Positions 55,220 through 62,962 of a stretch of 64,000 nt of DNA are shown here, piece after piece. The stretch comes from Aquimarina sp. U1-2 (GTDB lineage: Bacteria > Bacteroidota > Bacteroidia > Flavobacteriales > Flavobacteriaceae), in assembly GCF_017897595.1 (NCBI RefSeq), contig NZ_JAGKIK010000001.1:372001-436000 (forward strand), given 5' to 3'. The position numbers were made by a program, and so were the translations under genes. The notes under the pieces are model-generated. The model was not told the origin of the DNA. It saw only the letters and a program-made list of their open reading frames with translations, and ran no database searches. Position 1 is the first letter of the stretch. Every line of letters begins with the position of its first letter.

Positions 55220-55322
55220 TCTTAACAATTTTTCCTCTATTTTTTTGTAAATAAAACAACATGTATCATAAAATTCCTACTTGACCTTTTGATTTTTTTT
55301 TAATTTTAACAAAAATCCCGAT

Positions 55323-55838
55323 ATGCCTAAAGATTTATTTGACAACGTATGTGAGGAAAAGTTATTTTCAGAACTTTTTCAAAAACATGCAAAAAACCTA
55401 CACGATTTTATCTATTACAAATACGGAGAACACGTAGATGCAAAAGACAAAGTACAAGAAGCTTTTATAAAACTTTGGGATAACTGTCAAAAAATTCCGC
55501 TACAAAAAGCTAAAAGTTTTCTCTTTACCGTAGCAAACAATATTACTTTAAATGAATTGAAACACAATACGGTAAAATTAAAATATCAGCAGATAGCGCA
55601 TCCCTACAAAACCAATGAAAACCCTGAATTTATTTTAGAAGAGAAAGAATATTTACAAAAATATCAAAATGCCTTAGCAAAACTTACGGAAGCACAAAGA
55701 GTCGCTTTTCTTTTGAATCGAATTGAAGGAAAAAAACATAAAGAAATTGCCGAAATTTTAAATATTTCAAGAAAAGCAGTAGAAAAAAGAATTTACGGTG
55801 CCATAGAAAAACTTCGAAAAGAAATTGATAGAATTTAA
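55323..55838 (+). CDS. ECF-type RNA polymerase sigma factor (FecI-like)
   Basis: 171 residues. Sigma region 2 is at about 15-80 (FQKHAKNLHDFIYYKYGEHVDAKDKVQEAFIKLWDNC) and region 4 at about 110-165 (KLTEAQRVAFLLNRIEGKKHKEIAEILNISRKAVEKRIYGAIEKL). This is the Bacteroidota FecI-like group. It is followed by a FecR anti-sigma gene and a TonB receptor with an STN domain, the complete cell-surface signalling set: ligand binding to the receptor releases the sigma factor through FecR. Confidence 0.95.
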   Translation: MPKDLFDNVCEEKLFSELFQKHAKNLHDFIYYKYGEHVDAKDKVQEAFIKLWDNCQKIPLQKAKSFLFTVANNITLNELKHNTVKLKYQQIAHPYKTNENPEFILEEKEYLQKYQNALAKLTEAQRVAFLLNRIEGKKHKEIAEILNISRKAVEKRIYGAIEKLRKEIDRI

Positions 55839-55968
55839 AAATACAAATCCTAGCCGAAACACTTAAAAAATGATCTCAATACGATAAATTTATAGCTAAA
55901 AATTATAAAATTAGATCTTGAGGTAGGAATTTTTGAATGTTAACTGTTATATATATAGAAAATTGACG

Positions 55969-56874
55969 ATGAAAGAAGAAGAAATTATACATAAATGGTT
56001 AGACCATGAAGAACTCACCAAAGAAGAGCTTGAAGCGTTTCAGCACATGGAAGGCTATGCCTCATTTATGAAAATTTCTGAAAACGCTCGTACATTCAAA
56101 TCTCCAACATATTCGATTCCTGAAGAATTAGAAAAGATAAAAGCATATACGAAACCTCATAAGAAAGTATCTTTTTCAACATCTTCAATTAGGATGATTA
56201 TGAGAATTGCCGCCATATTTATCTTAGGAATTGGAATGTATTTTACCTTTTTTAATGAAAGTACAATAACAAAACAAACCCTGATTAGTGAGAAAGCCTC
56301 TACAACACTACCAGATCAGACAATGGTAACACTCAATTCTCTTTCTTCAGTACGGTATAAAGAAAAAGATTGGGATGAAAATCGTAAAATCGAACTCGAC
56401 GGCGAAGCTTATTTTAAGGTTGCGAAAGGGAAGAAATTTGATGTCATTACTTCAGCAGGTATAGTACGAGTACTGGGTACCCAATTTGCTGTAAAACAAC
56501 GAAAGGACTATTTCGAAGTGATTTGTTATGAAGGTCTTGTACGTGTTCTTTATAAAAATAAAACTAGTGAATTACCTGCAGGCTCCATTTTTAGAGTGGT
56601 GAAAGGTGAAGTTTCTAATAGCACAACTTCTTTTACAAAACCTAGTTGGATAAAAAACAGAAGTGTTTTTAACAGTACACCATACCGCTATATTCTTAGA
56701 GAATTTGAAAGGCAATATAATGTTAAGATAACTACAAAAAATATTGATCAGGATAAACTATTTACGGGTAATTTTGTACATTCAGATATTCAAACAGCAT
56801 TGCAATCCATTACAATTCCTATGCGTTTGGAATATAAAATGAACGACAACCACGTAACCCTATACCATCCGTGA
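55969..56874 (+). CDS. FecR-family anti-sigma factor
   Basis: 301 residues from the ATG at 55969 (MKEEEIIHKWLDHEELTKEE); an in-frame TTG 12 codons upstream gives a poor N-terminus. A cytoplasmic sigma-binding segment (1-70) is followed by a membrane helix (about 75-95, IRMIMRIAAIFILGIGMYFTFF), the FecR domain (TTLPDQTMVTLNSLSSVRY; LDGEAYFKVAKGKKFDV; VLGTQFAV) and a C-terminal STN-like domain (about 235-300). It ends with a 4-base GTGA overlap with the TonB receptor gene. Confidence 0.93.
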   Translation: MKEEEIIHKWLDHEELTKEELEAFQHMEGYASFMKISENARTFKSPTYSIPEELEKIKAYTKPHKKVSFSTSSIRMIMRIAAIFILGIGMYFTFFNESTITKQTLISEKASTTLPDQTMVTLNSLSSVRYKEKDWDENRKIELDGEAYFKVAKGKKFDVITSAGIVRVLGTQFAVKQRKDYFEVICYEGLVRVLYKNKTSELPAGSIFRVVKGEVSNSTTSFTKPSWIKNRSVFNSTPYRYILREFERQYNVKITTKNIDQDKLFTGNFVHSDIQTALQSITIPMRLEYKMNDNHVTLYHP

Positions 56875-59390
56875 TCCGAATCACAAACCTTATTATATTT
56901 TTATTTCTCTTTGTTAAAATTCAATTAGTACATGCCCAGGTCAATCAGGATACCTTGTCTCTTGTTACTATTTTGCAACAACTCCAGAAAAAATTTAATT
57001 GTAACTTCACCTATGCAGACGAAGATGTAGCCGATGTGCAATTAATAAGGCCCTCTAACTCGCTTAATTTGCAACAAACCATAACGTTTATAGAAAGTCA
57101 AACTCCCATCGATTTCACTTTTCTTAACACAAAAAGTATCGTTTTGAGTCGTAGTATTGAACAAAAGGAAATATGTGGAATCTTAATGTCCCTTTCAAAT
57201 AGCGCTGTATTACCAAACGCTTCTATTCAATTAAAAAACAAAACCACTACAAGTAATAAAGAAGGAGAGTTCAGGATTACTGTTGAAGATCAAAAAGATT
57301 GGTTACATATTAATTTTATAGGATACAAAAGCTTAAAAATACCTGTCGAGGATTTTACTGACGTAAACTGTAAAGTAATTTTTTTAACCCCAGAAGTGCA
57401 ATATTTGAGTGAAGTCGTACTTAATAACTTTCTGATTAAAGGAATCAACAAAAAATCAGATGGATCTATTAGTATTGATTATACCGATTTTGGTATTCTA
57501 CCGGGATTGCTCGAGCCTGATCTACTTCAAACGATTCAGGCATTACCCGGAGTTATAAGTGTAAATGAAACCGTTTCTGATATCAATGTGCGAGGAGGTA
57601 CCAATGATCAAAACCTCATTTTATGGGATGGTATAAAAATGTACCAGTCTGGGCATTTTTTTGGACTCATTTCTGCTTTTAATCCCTATCTCACAAAAAA
57701 TGTGCAACTCATTAGAAATGGATCCAGCGCAAGTTATGGAGACGGAGTATCGAGCGTAATTGCGATGAATACTTCGAATGACATCAATAAAAAACTGGAT
57801 GCAAGTATAGGGGTTACTATGATTAGTGCCGATATGTATGTAGATACGCCTTTAGGAAAAAAATCTTCACTCCAGGTATCTGCAAGAAGATCAATTAGCG
57901 ATGTAGTAGAAACACCTACATATGATCAATATTTTGATACAGCTTTTCAGGATTCTGAAGTGACCAATACTGCAGAATCTATATCTAATACCGATCAGGC
58001 CTTTACCTTTTACGATACAAGTTTACGATGGTTATACCAAGTAAGTCCTAATGACCTTATAAAAGTTAATGCTATTCTAATGCGTAATGACCTCGTGTTT
58101 AAAGAAAATGCGGTAATTGATCAAATAAATATATCGCGAGAGAGCAGCATTAAACAAAACAATAGTGCCGCAAGTTTATCGTATCAAAAAAACTGGAGTA
58201 CTGTATTTAGAAGTGAAGTGCTGCTATATGGAACAAATTATGATCTGCAGGCTACCAATTCTGACGTTATTAATAATCAACGTTTAGTCCAGGAAAATGA
58301 GGTGCTCGAAAGCGGTTTTAAAATAAATACGCTACTTCAGCTAAACGCTCATTTTAATCTAAAAAACGGGTATCAATTCACCGAAACTGGAATTTCTAAT
58401 CTACGAGATGTTACTAATCCCACATTTAGAGATTTTATTAAGGAAGTCCTTCGTACACATAGCTTTTTTTCAGAAATAGAGTTCAAATCAATAAACAGTA
58501 ATACTCACCTTACTGCCGGATTAAGGCTGAATCATTTTGATAAATTCGATACATTTTTGGTTGAACCCCGAATTAGTATCAATCACAAATTAAATAACCT
58601 TTTTACAGTTGAAGTTTTGGGAGAACTGAAAAGCCAGGTGACATCGCAAATCATAGAATCTCAAAATGACTTTTTGGGTATCGAAAACAGAAAATGGGTA
58701 CTGGCCAACAACGACAATATTCCTATTTTAAAAAGTCAACAAGTATCTTTTGGGATAACTTATAATTACAACAATTGGTTGATTAGTACTGATCTCTACC
58801 TAAAACATGTTGATGGTATTATCACTCAAAGTCAGGGTTTTCAAAATCAATTGGAATTTGAGCAAGATCACGGAAGTTATACAGTAAGAGGTATTGATTT
58901 TTTGATTAATAAGCGATTTAATAAGTTAGGAACATGGCTTAGTTATTCCTATGCTACCAATTCTTATACATTTGCCACTTTAAGTGAAAGAGATTTTCCG
59001 AACACCATAGATATTCGTCATAACATTAATTTTGCATTATCGTATTCTTTTAATAATGTAAAGTTTTCTAGTGGTATCAATTGGCATAGTGGGAAACCAA
59101 CAACAAGACCAGTTCCAGATAATGAAATCAATACTAACGGGACTATCAATTATCAACATCCCAATAGCGAAACGTTGACCGATTATTTTAGATGGGATGC
59201 ATCTGCTACGTACGATTTTAAATTTTCTTCCCAAATTAGGGGAATGGTAGGTGCCTCTATATGGAATATAGTAAGCCGCCAGAATACAGTAAACAACTAC
59301 TATAGAATTACAGATGCAAATACGGTCGAAGAGGTTCGCCAATTTGGCTTAGGTTTTACTCCTAACGTAGTGTTTAGGGTAAATTTTTAA
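56871..59390 (+). CDS. STN-type TonB-dependent receptor
   Basis: 839 residues, starting at GTG that overlaps the FecR stop. Signal peptide to about residue 23 (VKIQLVHAQ), an STN signalling domain (about 30-80), a carboxypeptidase-regulatory-like domain (about 98-175), the plug domain with LPGVISVNETVSDINVRGG and RNGSSASYGDGVSSVIAMN (about 215-330), then the beta-barrel ending in Phe (VFRVNF). With the sigma factor and FecR it is a signalling receptor. The ligand is unknown; no SusD-like partner or TBDT-linked enzymes are adjacent, and the barrel start carries no obvious siderophore hint. Confidence 0.94.
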   Translation: MIRITNLIIFLFLFVKIQLVHAQVNQDTLSLVTILQQLQKKFNCNFTYADEDVADVQLIRPSNSLNLQQTITFIESQTPIDFTFLNTKSIVLSRSIEQKEICGILMSLSNSAVLPNASIQLKNKTTTSNKEGEFRITVEDQKDWLHINFIGYKSLKIPVEDFTDVNCKVIFLTPEVQYLSEVVLNNFLIKGINKKSDGSISIDYTDFGILPGLLEPDLLQTIQALPGVISVNETVSDINVRGGTNDQNLILWDGIKMYQSGHFFGLISAFNPYLTKNVQLIRNGSSASYGDGVSSVIAMNTSNDINKKLDASIGVTMISADMYVDTPLGKKSSLQVSARRSISDVVETPTYDQYFDTAFQDSEVTNTAESISNTDQAFTFYDTSLRWLYQVSPNDLIKVNAILMRNDLVFKENAVIDQINISRESSIKQNNSAASLSYQKNWSTVFRSEVLLYGTNYDLQATNSDVINNQRLVQENEVLESGFKINTLLQLNAHFNLKNGYQFTETGISNLRDVTNPTFRDFIKEVLRTHSFFSEIEFKSINSNTHLTAGLRLNHFDKFDTFLVEPRISINHKLNNLFTVEVLGELKSQVTSQIIESQNDFLGIENRKWVLANNDNIPILKSQQVSFGITYNYNNWLISTDLYLKHVDGIITQSQGFQNQLEFEQDHGSYTVRGIDFLINKRFNKLGTWLSYSYATNSYTFATLSERDFPNTIDIRHNINFALSYSFNNVKFSSGINWHSGKPTTRPVPDNEINTNGTINYQHPNSETLTDYFRWDASATYDFKFSSQIRGMVGASIWNIVSRQNTVNNYYRITDANTVEEVRQFGLGFTPNVVFRVNF

Positions 59391-59854
59391 AGCCTTTTAC
59401 TCCCCGTAAAGCTAATGGCTTCTTCACCCCCAACTACTTTTACTGCATTCTTTATAATTTTGAATCCGTTATTTTTAAAAAAATCTTTGGTGGCTATATG
59501 TATCTGGGTAGTTAATACCTCGATTTGGGATGTTTTTGCCACTTCTTCTAATACACTATACAATTCTTTTGCAATGCCTTTGCCATGATAATTCATATGT
59601 ACGAAGAAATATTCGATCGTTCCGTTAGTGTCCATAGAAAAAGATCCTACGATCTCGCCATTAAGCTTAGCATTATAGACATGATCTTTTTTAAATTTTT
59701 TTTGCCAATAGATTTTATTCGTCGCCAAGCGCGAGTATATTTTAACCTCTGCTTTGGTAAACAACACAGCGCCATACATCGTTACTGTTTGATAAAACAA
59801 ACGCTGCATGAGGGGTAAATCAGTATCGGTTGCCTTGGTAATTTTGTAATGCAT
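59387..59854 (-). CDS. GNAT-family N-acetyltransferase
   Basis: 155 residues. The acetyl-CoA-binding motif A is VHMNYHGKGIAKELYSVLEEVAK (Q/RxxGxG/A as H-GKGIAKEL), preceded by the strands IVGSFSMDTNGTIEYFFV. The C-terminal ATKDFFKNNGFKIIKN is motif B. The substrate is unknown. Its stop overlaps the TonB receptor stop by 4 bases, tail to tail. Confidence 0.9.
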   Translation of the reverse strand: MHYKITKATDTDLPLMQRLFYQTVTMYGAVLFTKAEVKIYSRLATNKIYWQKKFKKDHVYNAKLNGEIVGSFSMDTNGTIEYFFVHMNYHGKGIAKELYSVLEEVAKTSQIEVLTTQIHIATKDFFKNNGFKIIKNAVKVVGGEEAISFTGSKRL

Positions 59855-60106
59855 TCTTTAAAATAAAAAAACTACACGGTATATTACAAATTATCCTTTG
59901 TTTTTTCTTATTTATTTTAGTTCAAAGGAAAGAATTATCGATGTTCAACACTTTTTTACTATGAATTCGATGTAAGAATCAAGACCGTCTCGCTTAGCAC
60001 ATCGACGAACAAGAAGATTTGTGTTATTTTATGGTAAATCTGGTATTCGCATCTGTGCACATCAACAGAGATGAAGTGTCTGAAGGAATTCTTTTGATAT
60101 AAGGAA

Positions 60107-61885
60107 TTACATACGCTCGGGAACTTCAATCCCTAATAAACCAAAAGCTAATTTAATTACATTACCCACAAAACCCGAAAGCTGTACTCTAAACTGCTTT
60201 TCTTCTTCAGAATCTGCTCCAAAAATAGAAACATTTTGAAAAAACGAATTGTAATTTTTGACCAGATCATACGTGTAATTTGCAATGATCGCCGGACTTA
60301 ATTCACTTGCTGCACTTTGAATGGCATCAGGAAATACTTCTAAATGCTTTATCAATTCTCTTTCCTTTTGATGTAACTTGATATTTTTAATCGCCGTACT
60401 TCGATCAAAATTTGCCTTGCGCAAGATGGCTTGAATTCTTGCATAGGTATATTGTATAAACGGCCCCGTATTACCTTGGAAATCTACTGACTCTTCTGGA
60501 TTAAATAGTATTCTCTTTTTAGGGTCAACTTTTAATATGTAATATTTTAATGCTCCCAGACCTATTTTGTTGAACACCGCTGTTTTTTCACTTTCGGTAT
60601 ATCCTTCTAGTTTTCCTAGCTCTTGAGATATTTCTTTAGCAGTTTTGGTCATTTCGTCAATAAGATCATCTGCGTCAACAACCGTTCCTTCTCTACTTTT
60701 CATCTTTCCGCTAGGCAAGTCTACCATTCCATAACTTAAATGGTGTAGATTTTTTGCCCATGAATATCCTAATTTCTGTAGTATTAAAAACAACACTTTA
60801 AAATGATAATCCTGTTCGTTACCAACGGTATAAATCATTCCGCCGACATCTGGATGATCCTTCACTCGTTGGATAGCGGTACCTATATCTTGTGTCATAT
60901 ACACTGCAGTACCATCACTTCGCAATACCAGCTTTTCATCTAGTCCATCATCGGTTAAATCACACCATACAGAACCATCTGGTTTCTTAAAAAACACCCC
61001 GTCAGACAGTCCTTCTTCAATATTATCTTTACCTAATAAATAGGTATTGCTTTCGTAGTAATAGCTATCAAAATCGACCCCAAGAGCGGTATACGTTTGC
61101 TCAAAACCATCATATACCCAACCATTCATTTGTTTCCAGAGTGCTACGACGTTTTGATCCCCAGCTTCCCATTTACGAAGCATTTCTTGTGCTTCAATAA
61201 GAATAGGGGCTTGTTTTTTTGCAGCTTCCTCAGACATACCATCGGCAACTAACGCTACAATTTGTTCTTTATAGACCTGATCAAATTTAACATAGTAGTT
61301 TCCTACTAATTTATCACCCTTTAAACCGGTTGACTCTGGAGTTGCTTCTTCCCCAAATTTTTTCCAGGCAACCATCGACTTACAAATATGAATTCCTCTA
61401 TCATTAATGATTTGAGTTTTATACACTTTTTTGCCACTAGCTTTACTAATTTCAGCTACCGAAAACCCTAATAAAATATTTCTGATGTGTCCCAGATGCA
61501 AAGGTTTATTGGTATTTGGAGAAGCATATTCTACCATAACCGCCTGATCATCTTTCGGAGTATCTACAAAACCGAAACGTTGATAATTTTTAATTTCATT
61601 AAAGAAATTAAGGTAATAACTATCGGCAATTACAAGGTTTAAAAAGCCTTTAACTACATTAAAACGCTCAACTTCTTCTACATGATCGACCAAATAGTTA
61701 CCTATGGCTTCACCTATTTGAACCGGATTACCTTTAACGACCCTCAACATAGGAAATATAACAACAGTGATATCACCTTCAAACTCTTTTCTAGTTGCCT
61801 GTAATTCGACAGTTTCTAAAACGTTGTCATACAAAGTTTGAACGGCTATTTTTACTTTCTCTGAAATGGTTTGTTGTAAACTCAT
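60107..61885 (-). CDS. argS: Arginyl-tRNA synthetase
   Basis: 592 residues from the ATG at 61885 (MSLQQTISEKVKIAVQTLYD), the expected N-terminus; an in-frame ATG 12 codons upstream lies inside a terminator-like hairpin and is not used. The class I signature is ASPNTNKPLHLGHIRN (HLGH), the KMSKS-like loop is SGKMKSREGTVVDADDL, and the anticodon-binding domain ends in LLGIEVPERM. It charges tRNA-Arg. It is a single gene with a hairpin just upstream of its start. Confidence 0.96.
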   Translation of the reverse strand: MSLQQTISEKVKIAVQTLYDNVLETVELQATRKEFEGDITVVIFPMLRVVKGNPVQIGEAIGNYLVDHVEEVERFNVVKGFLNLVIADSYYLNFFNEIKNYQRFGFVDTPKDDQAVMVEYASPNTNKPLHLGHIRNILLGFSVAEISKASGKKVYKTQIINDRGIHICKSMVAWKKFGEEATPESTGLKGDKLVGNYYVKFDQVYKEQIVALVADGMSEEAAKKQAPILIEAQEMLRKWEAGDQNVVALWKQMNGWVYDGFEQTYTALGVDFDSYYYESNTYLLGKDNIEEGLSDGVFFKKPDGSVWCDLTDDGLDEKLVLRSDGTAVYMTQDIGTAIQRVKDHPDVGGMIYTVGNEQDYHFKVLFLILQKLGYSWAKNLHHLSYGMVDLPSGKMKSREGTVVDADDLIDEMTKTAKEISQELGKLEGYTESEKTAVFNKIGLGALKYYILKVDPKKRILFNPEESVDFQGNTGPFIQYTYARIQAILRKANFDRSTAIKNIKLHQKERELIKHLEVFPDAIQSAASELSPAIIANYTYDLVKNYNSFFQNVSIFGADSEEEKQFRVQLSGFVGNVIKLAFGLLGIEVPERM

Positions 61886-61904
61886 TTTATTATAAAATGT
61901 ATTT

Positions 61905-61929
61905 AAAAAAGATCCCGCCATAGCGCGGG
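61905..61929 (-). terminator. Terminator-like hairpin in the argS leader
   Basis: On the minus strand CCCGC, a 6-base loop, and GCGGG are followed by ATC and TTTTTT, ending 20 bases before the argS ATG. A terminator directly before a start codon could attenuate argS or end a transcript coming from upstream (such as the unit at 62.2-62.4 kb). Confidence 0.5.
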
Positions 61930-61960
61930 TACTTTAGACAATTAAGAACGGTTATAATTT

Positions 61961-61975
61961 TAACCCGGATTATGC
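61961..61975. repeat. Solo end of a family A repeat
   Basis: AACCCGGATTATGCA equals the terminal repeat of the full copy at 62659-62879, with no family A interior beside it. Confidence 0.5.
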
Positions 61976-62049
61976 AGTCATCGAGTTAAAAGAGATCAAC
62001 TTATACTCAAACAAGCGACAAAGATAACAGAAATTCTAGTCTACACTAT

Positions 62050-62113
62050 GAACTACTCTTGACTTTTTAATTTTAACTAGTATTTAGAAATTAGAAAAAG
62101 TCAAAAGGAGTTC
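62050..62113. repeat. Hairpin related to family C ends
   Basis: GAACTACTCTTGACTTTTT (62050-62068) and AAAAAGTCAAAAGGAGTTC (62095-62113) pair at 17 of 19 positions across a 26-base loop. The arm text matches the 19-bp ends of the element at 11166-11327, so this may be an internally deleted copy. Confidence 0.55.
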
Positions 62114-62223
62114 TTATGTGACGAAGTATCATTTGTGTATACTACTACAAAAACAATCACTCTATCTAATAGTTTTAGACAACTTAGAACCTTTGACCTA
62201 TTGTTGAGGTGGCTTACATGAAG

Positions 62224-62365
62224 TAAAAAAAGGGTAAGAACGCCATAAAAGAGGACGGCACTCCCGATAACGGGATTTATAGGTTTCTTACGTTTTCCTT
62301 CTCCTAATGCCCCGGTATGAACCTCTTAACCGGTACTTGGAGCCGATGGTCATTCTTACCCGGTA
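62224..62365 (-). ncRNA. Structured ncRNA candidate (about 140 nt) with promoter and terminator
   Basis: On the minus strand a TATTTTTG promoter box (62367-62374) is followed by ACCGGGTAAGAA and, about 120 bases later, TTCTTACCC and seven Ts. GGGTAAGAA (62353-62361 complement) and TTCTTACCC (62232-62240 complement) close the molecule with a 9-bp stem that doubles as a terminator. Inside are a CCGGT/ACCGG hairpin with a 12-base loop, TCCCG-TTAT-CGGGA (a 5-bp tetraloop hairpin) and a CCAT/ATGG pair next to the closing stem. No open frame of note. Size and long closing stem would suit a 6S-like RNA (the Rfam 6S-Flavo family) or an unknown RNA; not identified. Confidence 0.6.
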
Positions 62366-62366
62366 T

Positions 62367-62374
62367 CAAAAATA
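62367..62374 (-). promoter_or_regulatory. Promoter -7 box of the ncRNA candidate
   Basis: Reads TATTTTTG on the minus strand, an exact TAnnTTTG match, placing the start of transcription at about 62361-62365, right at the closing stem. No clear -33 TTG was found at the standard distance. Confidence 0.5.
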
Positions 62375-62658
62375 CTAATTTCAATACTATGATGGTACAT
62401 GAAGTTTAATTTTAATCCGGTTTAATAGGAGTTATTTTATTTTTGAATCAAAGAAAAGTTACAACTATATAATGGGCTTAGCGCTACCTATAAAAACACT
62501 AACTGCTGCATTATGAGAATTTGTAGAGTTGCGATAAAGGATTAAAGGAGCTATACAAAGATTGGTTTATTTCATACGTCCTAATTATAGTAATTACCGA
62601 ACAACAAATTAATTATAAAAAACACAGGTAACCACTACGTTCTCATAATAAAAATTTT

Positions 62659-62879
62659 AACCCGGATTATGTATCAGAATTTCGTAATGAGGGTTGAAAT
62701 ACCACGACAAAGCATTGCTTTGGGCGAGACGTAGCGTTGGAAGAGTGTTTTCTCGATCTTAGCATAGCGGTCTTCCCTGAGCGGAGTCTAAGGGCTACAG
62801 TGATATTGAAAAATACAGCGCAGCGTTTTTTTGAAGGTATTTTAAGCCGTAATAGATTTCATAATGCATAATCCGGGTT
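62659..62879 (+). repeat. Dispersed repeat family A, second full copy
   Basis: About 221 bp, roughly 80% identical to 54103-54328. Terminal inverted repeats AACCCGGATTATGTAT and the complement of AACCCGGATTATGCAT match at 15 of 16. The left part (CGACAAAGCATTGCTTTGGGCG, AGCGTTGGAAGAGTGTTTTCT) is almost unchanged; the right part is more diverged. Confidence 0.85.
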
Positions 62880-62962
62880 TAAATATTCCCTTTGGTGAAG
62901 AATTTTTTTAAAATTTAGGAAGACTCGTTTCCTGTAAATTTCTTCGTAACTTATACACAAAA

